A DNA stretch of 64,000 nucleotides from Rhodococcus rhodochrous (GCF_014854695.1 NZ_CP027557.1:5000891-5064890), one strand, 5' to 3'. Positions 51,822 to 62,425 are shown, numbered from the stretch's first letter. Program-made: numbers and translations. The notes: a model not told the origin generated them from the sequence alone.

Positions 51822-52556
51822 TCAGGCGGTGTAGAGACCTGCGCCCGCGCGGCTGAGCACGAGCTTGGGCACCACGGCCCGCGACGACAGTTTGAGCAGC
51901 GCGTCGACGATCTCGACGACGTCGTTCACCTCGATCATGGACTCGGCCGGGATCTTGTCCTTGATCCAGTCGGACATGTCGGTGTCGACGTAGGCGGGTG
52001 CGAGCGCCGACGCCGAGATGCCGTTGCCGGACTCCTCGGCGTTGAGCGTCTCCACCAGCGAGATCAACGCGGCCTTCGTCGCACCGTAGGCGGCGAGACC
52101 GGCCTCGGCATAGACACCTGTGATCGACGAGAGCGCAACGATCTTCGATCCGCGGGCCGGATCGTTCTCAGCCTCGGCGCGCAGCAACGGCAGCGACGCC
52201 TGGATGAGCGCGAACGGAGCGTTGAGGTTCACGGCGACCGTCTTGTCGAACCGCCGGGCCGGGAACTCGGCGATCGGACCTGCCGTGCCGACACCGGCAT
52301 TGAGGATCAGGGCCTTCATCGACCCGAACGCCTCGCGATGCGTCTCCACGACGCGGGCGGTGGCTTCCGGATCGGCGAGATCGGCTGCGACGGCGCGTAC
52401 CTCCTTGGCACCCGCCTCCCGCAGCCGCTCGGCGACGCTCTCGAGACGTTCCGCGCCGCGGGCGCTGATCGTCAGTGCGTAGCCGCGCTCGGCGAGACGG
52501 GTTGCGATACCGAGGCCGATACCTCTCGAGGCTCCGGTCACGAGCGCGCTGGTCAC
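51822..52556 (-). CDS. Short-chain dehydrogenase/reductase
   Basis: 244 residues. VTGASRGIGLG, LNAGVG, SSITGVYAEAG and YGATK motifs are intact. ISARGAERL after the second strand suggests NADP(H) preference. Overlaps the preceding kinase-like gene by four bases (GTGA). Third gene of the operon led by the acyl-CoA dehydrogenase. Confidence 0.9.
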   Translation of the reverse strand: MTSALVTGASRGIGLGIATRLAERGYALTISARGAERLESVAERLREAGAKEVRAVAADLADPEATARVVETHREAFGSMKALILNAGVGTAGPIAEFPARRFDKTVAVNLNAPFALIQASLPLLRAEAENDPARGSKIVALSSITGVYAEAGLAAYGATKAALISLVETLNAEESGNGISASALAPAYVDTDMSDWIKDKIPAESMIEVNDVVEIVDALLKLSSRAVVPKLVLSRAGAGLYTA

Positions 52557-53581
52557 GCGTGGGCTCCCTTCAATGCTGCGAGTCCTGCTGCCACCAGGTC
52601 CGGCACGGCTTCACCGGCACGGTCGAAACCGTCGCCGATCGTCGCTCCGGCACGCCACCGGTGGTTGATGCCCTCGGCGATGACGGCGAGCTTGAGGTAG
52701 GCCAGACCCATGTAGAAGTTCCAGTTGGCGATGTCGCGACCCGACGCCGTGGCGTAGCGCTGCACCAGATCGTCCGCCGCCGGCAGTCGTTCGCTCGACC
52801 ATGCCGCCGGGAAGCCCAGGATGTCGTCGAGCGCCGGATGCCGGTACACGCACATCATGGCGAGATCGGTGAGCGGGTCGCCGAGGGTGGACAGTTCCCA
52901 GTCCACTACGGCGACGACGCGTGCCGGGTCGGTCGGGTCCAGGATGGTGTTGTCGATGCGGTAGTCGCCGTGGACGATCGACGGAGCGGGCGACTCCGGA
53001 ATCGACTCGGCGAGCGCGGCGTGCAGCCGTTCGAGATCCGGCAGTTCGCGGGTCTTCACCCGGCCCCACTGGCTCGCCCACAGCTTCACCTGCCGGGTCA
53101 CGTAGCCGTCCGGCCGGCCCAGTCCCCCGAGACCGACGGCCTCGAAGTCGACGTTGTGCAGTTCGGCGATGATGCGCACGAGTTCACCGACGCAGCGGTC
53201 GATCTCGTCGTCACCGAGCGCATCGAGGTCGGCCTTGCTGCGCACCACACGTCCGTCGACGAACTCGACGACGGTGAACGGCGCACCCATCACCGAATCG
53301 TCCTCGCACTGGACGACGGTGGGCGCGACCGGCACACCGGTGCCCTTCAGCGCCGACGTGATGCGGAACTCGCGGGCGACGTCGTGCGCCGACGGCGTCA
53401 GACCCGTGGTCGGAGGGCGACGCAGCACCCAGTGGGACTTCTCGTCTCGCAACCCATAGGTGAGATTGGACTTGCCGCCCGAGATGAGCTCCGCCCGAAG
53501 TTCACCGTGAACGGTCACACCGGAATCGGCGAGGAAGCGCTCGAGAACGGCGAGGTCGAGTCCCTCGTGCACGGCGGTCAT
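52553..53581 (-). CDS. Aminoglycoside-phosphotransferase-like kinase (ACAD11/ChoK-like)
   Basis: 342 residues. Kinase-like fold: SGGKSNLTYGL, SIVHGDYRIDNTIL (catalytic loop HGDYRxDN), VVDWELSTLGDP (metal-binding Asp). The same fold forms the N-terminal half of ACAD11, where it phosphorylates 4-hydroxy-acyl-CoA before dehydration by the acyl-CoA dehydrogenase half. Here the two halves are separate genes joined by an ATGA overlap, suggesting 4-hydroxy-acid degradation. Confidence 0.9.
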   Translation of the reverse strand: MTAVHEGLDLAVLERFLADSGVTVHGELRAELISGGKSNLTYGLRDEKSHWVLRRPPTTGLTPSAHDVAREFRITSALKGTGVPVAPTVVQCEDDSVMGAPFTVVEFVDGRVVRSKADLDALGDDEIDRCVGELVRIIAELHNVDFEAVGLGGLGRPDGYVTRQVKLWASQWGRVKTRELPDLERLHAALAESIPESPAPSIVHGDYRIDNTILDPTDPARVVAVVDWELSTLGDPLTDLAMMCVYRHPALDDILGFPAAWSSERLPAADDLVQRYATASGRDIANWNFYMGLAYLKLAVIAEGINHRWRAGATIGDGFDRAGEAVPDLVAAGLAALKGAHA

Positions 53582-54789
53582 TTCGCGGCCTCGCGGGCTG
53601 CCTTGCGGACGGCTCCGACGGCACGCTTGGCGATGGCCCAGCGGTGCACCTCGGAGGGGCCGTCGTACACGCGGAACGGGCGGACCTCGCGAGTGAGACG
53701 GGCGATCGGAAGGTCTTCGGAGACACCGAGACCACCGCACATCTGAGCGGAGCGGTCGACGATGCGGAAGATCGCCTCGGCGGCGAAGGTCTTGGCGATC
53801 GACGTGGCGTTCGAGGCGTGCGAACCCTGGTCGAGTTCCCAGCACGCCTGCACGAGCAGCGCGCGGGTCGCGGCGATGTCGATCTCGTTGTCGGCGATCA
53901 TCTTCTGGATCATGCCGAGATCGCCGAGGCGGGAGCCGAAGCCTTCACGCTCCGCGACGTAACGGACGGCGGTGTCGTGACCGCGGCGGGCGGCACCGAG
54001 CCAGCGCATCACGTGCGTCATGCGGGCGGGGCCGAGGCGCACCTGCGCGTAGGCGAAGCCCTGGTCGACCTCGCCGAGCACGGCGGAGTCGGGGACGAAC
54101 AGATCCTCGAAGTCGACCTCGCAGTGACCGCCGATCATGGAGCGGTCGAGGGTGTTGATGTGGCGGCCGACCTTCAGGCCCGCGGTGTCGGCGGGTGCGA
54201 GGAACATCGTGGCGCCGCCACGCTGACCGGGCTCACCCGAGGTGCGGGCCATGATGATGAAGAATCCGGCACCGTCGGCGCCGGTGATGAAGTGCTTGCG
54301 GCCGTTGATCTTCCAGCCACCGGAGACCTTCTCGGCGCGTGTGTTCAGCGCGTTGGGATCGGCGCCGGCACCGGGGGCAGGCTCGGTCATCGCGAAGGCC
54401 GAGCGCACGTCGCCGGCGGCGAGGGGCGCGAGGAACTGCTGCTTCTGCTCGTCGCTGGCGATGTGCGCGAGCATGTGCACGTTGCCCTCGTCGGGGGCGG
54501 CGATGTTGAGCGCGGTGGGGCCGAAGAGCGAGTAGCCCGCGGCCTCGAAGACCGGGGCGCGGTCGGACATGTTCAGGCCGTGGCCGCCGTATTCGACGGG
54601 CGCGTGCGGAGCGAAGACACCGGCAGCCTTGGCGGCCTTCTGCAGATCCGCCCGGATCGCGTCGCCACCGGCCGCGGTGATGTCGCCACCGTGGGCGTCC
54701 TCGACGGGAAGCACCTCGTCGCGGATGAACTGCTCGGTCCGCGCGATGAGGTCCCGGACGTGATCCGAGTAGGACAGGTCGACCGCCAT
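53578..54789 (-). CDS. Acyl-CoA dehydrogenase (ACAD10/11-like)
   Basis: 403 residues. AFAMTEPAPGAGADPN, GRKHFITGADGAG, RIVDRSAQMCGGLGVSED and VYDGPSEVHRWAIAKR are the ACAD10/11-type signatures. Start ATG 54789 (MAVDLSYSDHV). Upstream region holds a TetR-type operator. Operon with the phosphotransferase and SDR genes supports CoA-linked oxidation of gamma-hydroxy or similar acids (family knowledge plus inference). Confidence 0.92.
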   Translation of the reverse strand: MAVDLSYSDHVRDLIARTEQFIRDEVLPVEDAHGGDITAAGGDAIRADLQKAAKAAGVFAPHAPVEYGGHGLNMSDRAPVFEAAGYSLFGPTALNIAAPDEGNVHMLAHIASDEQKQQFLAPLAAGDVRSAFAMTEPAPGAGADPNALNTRAEKVSGGWKINGRKHFITGADGAGFFIIMARTSGEPGQRGGATMFLAPADTAGLKVGRHINTLDRSMIGGHCEVDFEDLFVPDSAVLGEVDQGFAYAQVRLGPARMTHVMRWLGAARRGHDTAVRYVAEREGFGSRLGDLGMIQKMIADNEIDIAATRALLVQACWELDQGSHASNATSIAKTFAAEAIFRIVDRSAQMCGGLGVSEDLPIARLTREVRPFRVYDGPSEVHRWAIAKRAVGAVRKAAREAAK

Positions 54790-54807
54790 GCTGAGCTCCT
54801 TCCGTAC

Positions 54808-54829
54808 CGACCGATCGATCGCTCGGTCG
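54808..54829. promoter_or_regulatory. TetR-type operator before the acyl-CoA dehydrogenase operon
   Basis: CGACCGATCGATCGCTCGGTCG: 22 bases, symmetric at 20 positions, 19 bases upstream of the ATG at 54789. The adjacent tetR gene (stop 54883) is the obvious binder. Confidence 0.7.
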
Positions 54830-54882
54830 AGTTCACGGTGGCATATCCCCGCCACCGGGTCAAGCCCGGAAGGGGTGCTCGA

Positions 54883-55509
54883 CTACTTCGCTCCGACCGC
54901 GTTCCGCGCGACCTGCAGGTAGCGGTGCACGATCTCGTCGGGCGACAGCGAACCGTCCGGCCGGTACCAGCTCGCCACCGCGACGCACATCGTCGTCACC
55001 GCACGACTGGCATCCTTCGGATAGGGCGTGGAGAACGTGCCGTCGGAGACACCGGCCTCGACGATCTCGTCGATCATGCGTTGCTGGTCGTCGCGCAGGG
55101 CGACGAACGCGCGGCGTGCCTCGGGTTCCATGCTGCGCATCTCGGTCGACGCCACGAACGCCTGGTCGCGGCGGAACATGTGGAAGCGCAGCAACGACTC
55201 GACGACGGCGTCGAACTTCTCGGAAGGGGTGGGTCCGGCTTCGGCGATCGCCTGCCGGCTGCGGGCGAGCAGGTCGTGCAGCACGGTGGTCGTGAGAGAG
55301 ACCAGCAGCGCCTGCTTCGATGGGTAGTGGTGATACAGCCCCGGCACCGACAGGCCGGACCGCGACGCGACCTCACGAATGGACGTGCCGTCGTAGCCGC
55401 GTTCGGCGAACGCCTCGAGCGCAGCGACGAGCGGCTTGGGCAGGTCGGTCGGGCCGTAGTCCCGCCAAGAGCCGACGTCGCCGGAAACCGAATCCTCACG
55501 CGTGTCCAT
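54883..55509 (-). CDS. TetR-family regulator
   Basis: 208 residues. HTH: ALEAFAERGYDGTSIREVAS, RSGLSVPGLYHHYPSKQALL. C-terminal domain ends YLQVARNAVGAK. ATG 55509 used; a GTG nine bases upstream is also possible, and neither has a clear ribosome site. Same strand as, and 94 bases from, the acyl-CoA dehydrogenase operon. Confidence 0.9.
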   Translation of the reverse strand: MDTREDSVSGDVGSWRDYGPTDLPKPLVAALEAFAERGYDGTSIREVASRSGLSVPGLYHHYPSKQALLVSLTTTVLHDLLARSRQAIAEAGPTPSEKFDAVVESLLRFHMFRRDQAFVASTEMRSMEPEARRAFVALRDDQQRMIDEIVEAGVSDGTFSTPYPKDASRAVTTMCVAVASWYRPDGSLSPDEIVHRYLQVARNAVGAK

Positions 55510-55575
55510 GCTCAACACCGTAAGGGACGGTTCCGGCGACGTCGGCGCTCGCAGGATCGAAAGCCGCTCGCAGGA

Positions 55576-56703
55576 TCAGTAATCGTCCTCGCCGTAGAGG
55601 ACGAGGCCGCGGAGGTTCTTGCCGGCATGCATGTCGGCGTAGCCCTCGTTGATGTCCTCGAGCTTGTAGGTCTTGGTGACGAGGTTGTCGAGGTCGAGCT
55701 GCCCGTTGCGATACAGCTCGAGCAGCTTGGGGATCTGCGAGCGCGGGCCGGTGCCACCGAAGATGGCCCCTTGCAGGCGCTTCTGCAGCAGCGTCAGTTC
55801 GAACAGGCTCATCGTCACCTGCGAATCGGTGGCGTGACCCATGCCGACGACCACGACCTGTCCGCCCTTGGCGGTGAGACCGAGTGCGGGACCGATGATG
55901 TCGCCGGTGATCTCACCGACGGTGATGACGGTGACGTTGGCCATCTGGCCCCAGGTGATCTCGCCGATCACCGGTGCGGCCTCCTCGATCGACGCGAAGA
56001 CGTGCGTCGCGCCGAACTCCTTGGCCTTCTGCCGCTTGAACTCGACCGGGTCGATCGCGACGACGAACCGCGCCCCGGCGTGTGCCGCGCCCTGGACGGA
56101 GTTGATGCCGACACCGCCGACACCGATGACGACCACGGTGTCGCCGAGCTTGGTGCCGCCGATTTCGGTGGCCGAACCCCAGCCGGTCGCGACACCGCAG
56201 CCGAGCAGTGCCGCTTTCTCGAGCGGGATGTCCTTCTCGATCTTGATGACCGACGCCTCGTTGACCGTGACGTACGGCGCGAACGTGCCGAGCAGGCACA
56301 TCTGCAGCACAGGGTCGCCGTTCAGCGTCGCGCGGTAGGTCTTGTCGGAGATCGCCTGGCCGGTGAGCAGGCCGGCACCCTCGTCGCAGATGTTCTGCAT
56401 GCCTTTGGCGCAGGCCCGACAGCGGCCACAAGCGGGGATGAACGCGAGGACGACGTGGTCGCCCTCCTCGAGACCCCGTACTCCCGGGCCCACCTTGGTG
56501 ACCACACCCGCGCCCTCGTGACCACCGAGGACCGGGAAGGACGGAAGCGGTGTCGCCCCCGAGCGCAGATGCTCGTCGGAATGGCACAGACCCGAGGCCG
56601 CGAGGCGGATCTGCACCTCACCTGCGACGGGATCGCCGAGATCGATCTCCTCGATCTCCCACGGCTGGTTGATTCCCTTGACGACTGCTGCCTTCGTCTT
56701 CAC
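55576..56703 (-). CDS. NDMA-dependent (mycothiol-type actinobacterial) zinc alcohol dehydrogenase
   Basis: 375 residues of the zinc MDR family. Catalytic zinc: CHSDEH and GHEGAGVV; structural zinc cysteines ACGRCRACAKGMQNIC; NAD site VVVIGVGGVGINSVQGA. The chain shape is that of the NDMA-dependent alcohol dehydrogenases of Rhodococcus and relatives (family knowledge), which keep NAD tightly bound. A CRP-like site lies 25 bases upstream of the start codon. Confidence 0.88.
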   Translation of the reverse strand: MKTKAAVVKGINQPWEIEEIDLGDPVAGEVQIRLAASGLCHSDEHLRSGATPLPSFPVLGGHEGAGVVTKVGPGVRGLEEGDHVVLAFIPACGRCRACAKGMQNICDEGAGLLTGQAISDKTYRATLNGDPVLQMCLLGTFAPYVTVNEASVIKIEKDIPLEKAALLGCGVATGWGSATEIGGTKLGDTVVVIGVGGVGINSVQGAAHAGARFVVAIDPVEFKRQKAKEFGATHVFASIEEAAPVIGEITWGQMANVTVITVGEITGDIIGPALGLTAKGGQVVVVGMGHATDSQVTMSLFELTLLQKRLQGAIFGGTGPRSQIPKLLELYRNGQLDLDNLVTKTYKLEDINEGYADMHAGKNLRGLVLYGEDDY

Positions 56704-56728
56704 CCGAGCCTCCTGAGCCGAAAGTGTG

Positions 56729-56744
56729 TGTGACGTGCGTCACG
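56729..56744. promoter_or_regulatory. CRP/GlxR-like site upstream of the alcohol dehydrogenase
   Basis: TGTGA-CGTGCG-TCACG: one mismatch to TGTGA-N6-TCACA and a perfect inner dyad GTGACG/CGTCAC. It is 25 bases before the ATG at 56703. Confidence 0.5.
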
Positions 56745-56853
56745 GCATTCAAACACTTATCGGACGTTAGAGCAACGGGTTCGAATCTCTTCCGGAGCGG
56801 CCCGTTACCCGCTACATTGAGTAACAGACAACTTCTCGTGAAGGGCTCCAGCC

Positions 56854-57294
56854 ATGATTCACGTCCGCCACAGCGCCGTCGCAGACATCCCCGTCGACCT
56901 CGCGTTCTCCTACGTCGACGACTACCGCAACGTCCCCGACTGGATGTTCGGAGTGGCCCGCTTCCAACCCGTGGGCGAACAGGTCTCCGGTCTCGGTGCC
57001 GTCTACGACTCGACGATGCGGATCGGCCCCAAGGATCTCGACTCGCGCGTGGAAGTCGTCGAGTGGGAACGCAATCGCGTGATCGTCCTCGACTCGATCG
57101 CCGGATTCCGCGCCGCGTCGTCGTGGACCTTCACGGACCTCGGCGACGCGACGCGGCTCGACGTCGACTTCGGCTACCGGCTGCCCGGCGGGATCGCCGG
57201 CCGCACACTCGGCATGCTCATCGAACCCATTGTGGGAACGGCGATCCGGCAGACCGAACACGCGTTGCGCACGCGGCTCGGTCAGCTCGTCTAG
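56854..57294 (+). CDS. SRPBCC (START-like) family protein
   Basis: 146 residues, START/Bet v1-like: RHSAVADIPVDLAFSYVDDY, MRIGPKDLDSRVEVVEW, SWTFTDLGDATRLDVDFGY. Binds a hydrophobic ligand; no enzyme activity can be assigned. Starts 150 bases divergent from the alcohol dehydrogenase and ends 8 bases before the convergent hppD stop. Confidence 0.85.
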   Translation: MIHVRHSAVADIPVDLAFSYVDDYRNVPDWMFGVARFQPVGEQVSGLGAVYDSTMRIGPKDLDSRVEVVEWERNRVIVLDSIAGFRAASSWTFTDLGDATRLDVDFGYRLPGGIAGRTLGMLIEPIVGTAIRQTEHALRTRLGQLV

Positions 57295-57302
57295 GACCGG
57301 AC

Positions 57303-58556
<1,254 letters not shown>

Positions 58557-58694
58557 TCACCAGGAGAAACCCACCCGTAGGTGCGACGCAACGTCGCCTT
58601 CGGCAACTGGTCCGACTGACTGGAATTCGCCGGAATCCGCGCGTTCACCTATACAATCGGGCTAGTTTTCGGCGCTCGATGGGAAGGAACCGCG

Positions 58695-59204
58695 ATGCGC
58701 GAGCCCGTGCAACTGGACGAATTGGATTTCGCTCTCCTCGAGGCCCTGCACGCCGACCCGAAGATCGGCGCGCTCGAACTGTCCCGTCGGCTGAAGGTCG
58801 CGCGTGCCACCGTCTCGGCCCGCCTGCGACGCCTCGAGGACACCGGGGTGATCGCCGGTTACGAACCCCGGATCAACCTCGCCGCAGCAGGTTTCGACGT
58901 GCAGGCGTTCGTGACGATGGAGATCGTGCAGGGCGCGCTCGAAGACGTCACCGAGGTCCTCGAGCGCATCCCCGGCGTGCTCGAAGCGTTCGCTACCACC
59001 GGCGCGGGCGATGTGCTGTGCCGGATCGGGGCCGAATCGCATCTCGGCCTCCAGCAGACCCTCATCGAACTGAACCGCTCCTCGATCGTCGCGCGGTCGA
59101 CGAGCGTGATGGTGTTGTCGGAAGTGGTGCACTACCGGGCGATGCCGCTGCTCCGCACCCTCGAGCCGGAACGATCCGCGAAGGCACCGGCCTACCGCCG
59201 CTGA
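58695..59204 (+). CDS. AsnC/Lrp-family regulator
   Basis: 169 residues. HTH: LEALHADPKIGALELSRRLK, VARATVSARLRRLEDTGVIA; the RAM ligand domain follows (VLEAFATTGAGDVLCRIGAE). Divergent from hppD, and upstream of an amino-acid dehydrogenase and permease, so an amino acid such as tyrosine or phenylalanine is a likely effector. A TACAAT -10-like element is at 58652. Confidence 0.9.
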   Translation: MREPVQLDELDFALLEALHADPKIGALELSRRLKVARATVSARLRRLEDTGVIAGYEPRINLAAAGFDVQAFVTMEIVQGALEDVTEVLERIPGVLEAFATTGAGDVLCRIGAESHLGLQQTLIELNRSSIVARSTSVMVLSEVVHYRAMPLLRTLEPERSAKAPAYRR

Positions 59205-59344
59205 GCCGATCACGTCCACAATCCGTCCCCCGCTAGCCGGATTGCACAGAAAAAAGCGCTTCGGGATCCGAACCCTCCGCACGCTGCACAGTTCGCCGAA
59301 GCACAGTTGCGCAGCATTTGTTACTGCCGTCACAGTCTTTCGCC

Positions 59345-60598
59345 ATGAAGAACCTGCTGACGCGATTCGAAGAAAAAGCCCCCGAGATCGTCTTCGAGTG
59401 GCACGACACCGAGACCACCGCCCGGGGCTGGGTCGTCATCAACTCGCTGCGGGGCGGCGCGGCCGGCGGCGGCACCCGCATGCGCCGCGGCCTGGACCGA
59501 CGCGAGGTCGAGTCGCTGGCGAAGACCATGGAGATCAAGTTCACCGTCTCCGGACCCGCGATCGGCGGTGCCAAGTCCGGCATCGATTTCGATCCCTCCG
59601 ACCCCCGCAAGGAAGGCGTGCTGCGCCGCTGGTTCGCGGCCGTCACGCCCCTGCTGCGCGCCTACTACGGCACCGGCGGCGACCTCAACGTCGACGAGAT
59701 GAACGAGGTCGTTCCGCTCACCGAGTCCAACGGCCTGTGGCACCCGCAGGAAGGTGTCGTCAACGGACACTTCGGCAAGGACGAGCGCCAGCGCATCCAG
59801 CGGGTGGGCCAGCTACGACTCGGCGTCGCGAAGGTCGTCGAGGACGCGCGGTTCACCCCCGCCACCAGCACGAAATACACTGTCGCCGATCTGATCACCG
59901 GTTACGGCGTCGCCGAGTCGGTCCGCCACCATCAGCTCGTCTACCGGGGCACCGACCTCGCCGGCAAGCGCGTCGTGGTGCAGGGCTGGGGCAACGTCGG
60001 AGCTGCCGCTGCCTACTATCTCGCCCAGGCCGGCGCCTCGATCGTGGGCATCATCGACCGCGACGGTGGCATCCTCGCACCCGAGGGTCTGTCCTTCGAC
60101 GAGGTCCGCACCCTGCTGCTCGAGCGCGACGGCAACGCCCTGCGCAGCGACCGCATGATCCCTTTCGACGAGGTGAACGCCCGCATCTGGGATCTCGGAG
60201 CCGAGATCTTCCTGCCCTGCGCCGCGAGCCGCCTCGTCACCCGCGAGCAGGTCGACCGCATGGTCGCCGCGGGACTCGAGTCGATCGCCTCCGGCGCCAA
60301 CGTCCCGTTCGCCGACGACGAGATCTTCTACGGCCCCACCTACGAGCACGCCGACAAGTCCGTCGCCGTGATCCCCGACTTCATCGCCAACTGCGGCATG
60401 GCCCGGGCCTTCGCCCAGCTCATGGAGGGCGACGTGGAGGTCTCCGACGCCGCGATCTTCGGCGATGTGTCCACCACCATCGAGACGGCACTGCGCCGCT
60501 GCCACGACCGGTCGACCGAGCTCACCGGGCTCGCCGCGACCGCCTTCGAGATCGCACTGGACCAGCTTGTCCCGGCCGGGGAGCGCATCGATGACTGA
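59345..60598 (+). CDS. Glu/Leu/Phe/Val dehydrogenase-family amino-acid dehydrogenase
   Basis: 417 residues. Catalytic lysines in TMEIKFTV and GGAKSGIDFDP, the Asp in GTGGDLNVDEMNE, and NAD site VVVQGWGNVGAAAAY are present. Oxidatively deaminates an L-amino acid to a keto acid and ammonia. Longer than typical Leu/Phe dehydrogenases (about 350-360), with extra C-terminal helix. Substrate not determinable; hppD and permease context favours an aromatic or branched amino acid. Stop overlaps the permease start by eight bases. Confidence 0.87.
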   Translation: MKNLLTRFEEKAPEIVFEWHDTETTARGWVVINSLRGGAAGGGTRMRRGLDRREVESLAKTMEIKFTVSGPAIGGAKSGIDFDPSDPRKEGVLRRWFAAVTPLLRAYYGTGGDLNVDEMNEVVPLTESNGLWHPQEGVVNGHFGKDERQRIQRVGQLRLGVAKVVEDARFTPATSTKYTVADLITGYGVAESVRHHQLVYRGTDLAGKRVVVQGWGNVGAAAAYYLAQAGASIVGIIDRDGGILAPEGLSFDEVRTLLLERDGNALRSDRMIPFDEVNARIWDLGAEIFLPCAASRLVTREQVDRMVAAGLESIASGANVPFADDEIFYGPTYEHADKSVAVIPDFIANCGMARAFAQLMEGDVEVSDAAIFGDVSTTIETALRRCHDRSTELTGLAATAFEIALDQLVPAGERIDD

Positions 60599-62057
60599 CA
60601 CCCTGGCTACGGCGACGACGACCGGCGCCCAGGGCACCGCAGGGACGACGACCGGCGCCCAGAACACCGCCGGTCTGCATCGCGCCATGCGGCCCCGCCA
60701 GCTCGTCATGATGAGCCTCGGCGGCGCCATCGGGGCCGGTCTGTTCGTCGGGTCGGGGGCGGGTATCGCCGTTGCCGGCCCGGCGATCCTGATCTCGTTC
60801 CTGGTGGCGGCCGTTCTCGTCGTGTTCGTGATGCGCATGATGGGTGAGATGGCCGCGGCCAACCCGGCCAGCGGTGCGTTCTCGGAGCACACCGAGAACG
60901 CGCTGGGTCCTGTCGCGGGGCGCACAATTGGCTGGCTGTACTGGGTGCAGGTGATCATCGTGATCGCCGCGGAGGCCACCGGTGCCGCCGCGATCACCGC
61001 GGTGGCGCTGCCCGGCATCCCCCAGTGGGCGTCCGCGCTGTTCTACATGGTCGTGCTGACGGGCGTGAACCTCGTCGGCGTGCGCCGCTTCGGTGAGGTC
61101 GAATTCTGGTTTGCCGCAATCAAGATCGCCGCGATCCTCGGCTTCCTGGTGATCGGTGTCGCAATGATCGCCGGGTGGATGCCCACCTTCGAGACGACCG
61201 GCTTCTCCAACCTCACGGCGCACGGCGGGTTCGCTCCCACCGGCATCGCGGGTATCGCCGCCGGCCTGCTCATCGTGGTCTTCGCCTTCGGTGGCACCGA
61301 GATCATCGCGATCGCCGCCGCGGAGACCGCCGATCCCCGGCGCAACGTGGGCCGCGCGGTGCGCACCCTGGTGTGGCGCATCCTCGTGTTCTACATCGGG
61401 TCGGTGCTCGTGATGGTGACGATCCTGCCGTGGACCTCCGAGGATCTCGCGACCGGTCCGTTCGTCGCCGTGCTGCAGGCCGGGGCCGTCCCGGGCGCCG
61501 CCGCGGTGATGACCGTGATCGTCGTGGTCGCACTGCTCTCCTCGCTCAACGCGATGCTGTTCAGCGCTTCCCGGATGATCTTCTCGCTGTCGCACCGCGG
61601 ATCCGCACATCCCGTCTTCGGGCGACTGTCGTCCAACGGCGTTCCCCGTAATGCGGTGCTCGCCTCGGTGGCCTTCGGCTTCGTCACGGTCGGATTGAAC
61701 TATCTCTACCCCGACCGGGTGCTGCCGTTGCTGCTCAACGCCGTCGGCTCCACGATCCTGGTGCTGTGGACGTTCGTCGCGGTCTCGCACCTCGTGCTCC
61801 GTCGTCGCGCACGCCGCAACGGCACCGAGGATGCACTGCCGCTGAAGATGTGGGGCTTTCCGTACCTGTCGTACGCGACACTCGGTCTGCTCGCCGGTAT
61901 CGCGGTGCTCGCCCTGTTCGACGCCGCTGCCCGCACGCAGCTGCTCGCGACCGGCGCGTTGACCGCAGCGATCGCCGGTACCTGCACGGTGCTGGCACGG
62001 CGACGCGCTGCGGCCGAGACGGCTCGAGCGGAGACGGTTCAGGGGCGCCAACCGTAG
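60591..62057 (+). CDS. Amino-acid permease (AAT/APC family)
   Basis: 488 residues, twelve helices. Signatures: PRQLVMMSLGGAIGAGLFVG, GEMAAANPASGAFSEH, FAFGGTEIIAIAAAETADP, SASRMIFSLSHRG. Imports an amino acid with protons. The first 28 residues are unusual: a ten-residue motif TTTGAQ(G/N)TAG occurs twice, from a 30-bp tandem duplication. ATG 60591 sits inside the dehydrogenase end with GGGGAG ahead of it. Confidence 0.92.
   Translation: MTDTLATATTTGAQGTAGTTTGAQNTAGLHRAMRPRQLVMMSLGGAIGAGLFVGSGAGIAVAGPAILISFLVAAVLVVFVMRMMGEMAAANPASGAFSEHTENALGPVAGRTIGWLYWVQVIIVIAAEATGAAAITAVALPGIPQWASALFYMVVLTGVNLVGVRRFGEVEFWFAAIKIAAILGFLVIGVAMIAGWMPTFETTGFSNLTAHGGFAPTGIAGIAAGLLIVVFAFGGTEIIAIAAAETADPRRNVGRAVRTLVWRILVFYIGSVLVMVTILPWTSEDLATGPFVAVLQAGAVPGAAAVMTVIVVVALLSSLNAMLFSASRMIFSLSHRGSAHPVFGRLSSNGVPRNAVLASVAFGFVTVGLNYLYPDRVLPLLLNAVGSTILVLWTFVAVSHLVLRRRARRNGTEDALPLKMWGFPYLSYATLGLLAGIAVLALFDAAARTQLLATGALTAAIAGTCTVLARRRAAAETARAETVQGRQP
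60614..60673. repeat. Tandem 30-bp duplication in permease N-terminus
   Basis: Two 30-bp units, 60614-60643 and 60644-60673, with few differences; both contain ACGACGACCGGCGCCCAG. Codes the doubled TTTGAQxTAG motif before the first membrane helix. Confidence 0.85.
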
Positions 62058-62425
62058 GGACGCGTGATTATCTCCATGAAGTGACCGGCGGGGTCGAGGA
62101 AGTAGGTTCCTCGACCCCCGTCGTTCCTGTTGATGCCGTGCGCCGACTGCCGGGGGTCGGCCCAGTGTTCGATCTTCTGCTCGAGGATCCGGGCATAGAT
62201 CTCGTCGAATTCGTCCTCCGACACCAGGAATGCGTAGTGCTGCGGCGGATACTCCACGTCCGGTGGCGGTTCGGCGAAATCGAGGGTGACGCCGTTGGCG
62301 AGTTCGACGGCGAGGAAGTGCCCGGCGGGCACCGGGTCGGGCAGCCCGAACAGGGTGGTGAGGAAGTAGGCCGAATGCTGCTTGTCGTCGGCCGCGACGA
62401 TGGTGTGGTTGAACGCAATACTCAA
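62039..62425 (-). CDS. VOC-family (glyoxalase/bleomycin-resistance-like) protein
   Basis: 128 residues, single VOC module pair: [57 protein letters not shown]; His and Glu positions fit a metal site. I prefer the TTG at 62425 as start: AAGGAG precedes it at seven bases and family members begin right there (SIAFNHTIV). An ATG at 62455 gives a longer form with no family support. Overlaps the convergent permease by 19 bases. Confidence 0.82.
   Translation of the reverse strand: MSIAFNHTIVAADDKQHSAYFLTTLFGLPDPVPAGHFLAVELANGVTLDFAEPPPDVEYPPQHYAFLVSEDEFDEIYARILEQKIEHWADPRQSAHGINRNDGGRGTYFLDPAGHFMEIITRPYGWRP

Noticed and set aside
53644..56733. 1029-codon plus-strand frame
   Set aside because: Shadow of acyl-CoA dehydrogenase, TetR and alcohol dehydrogenase genes.
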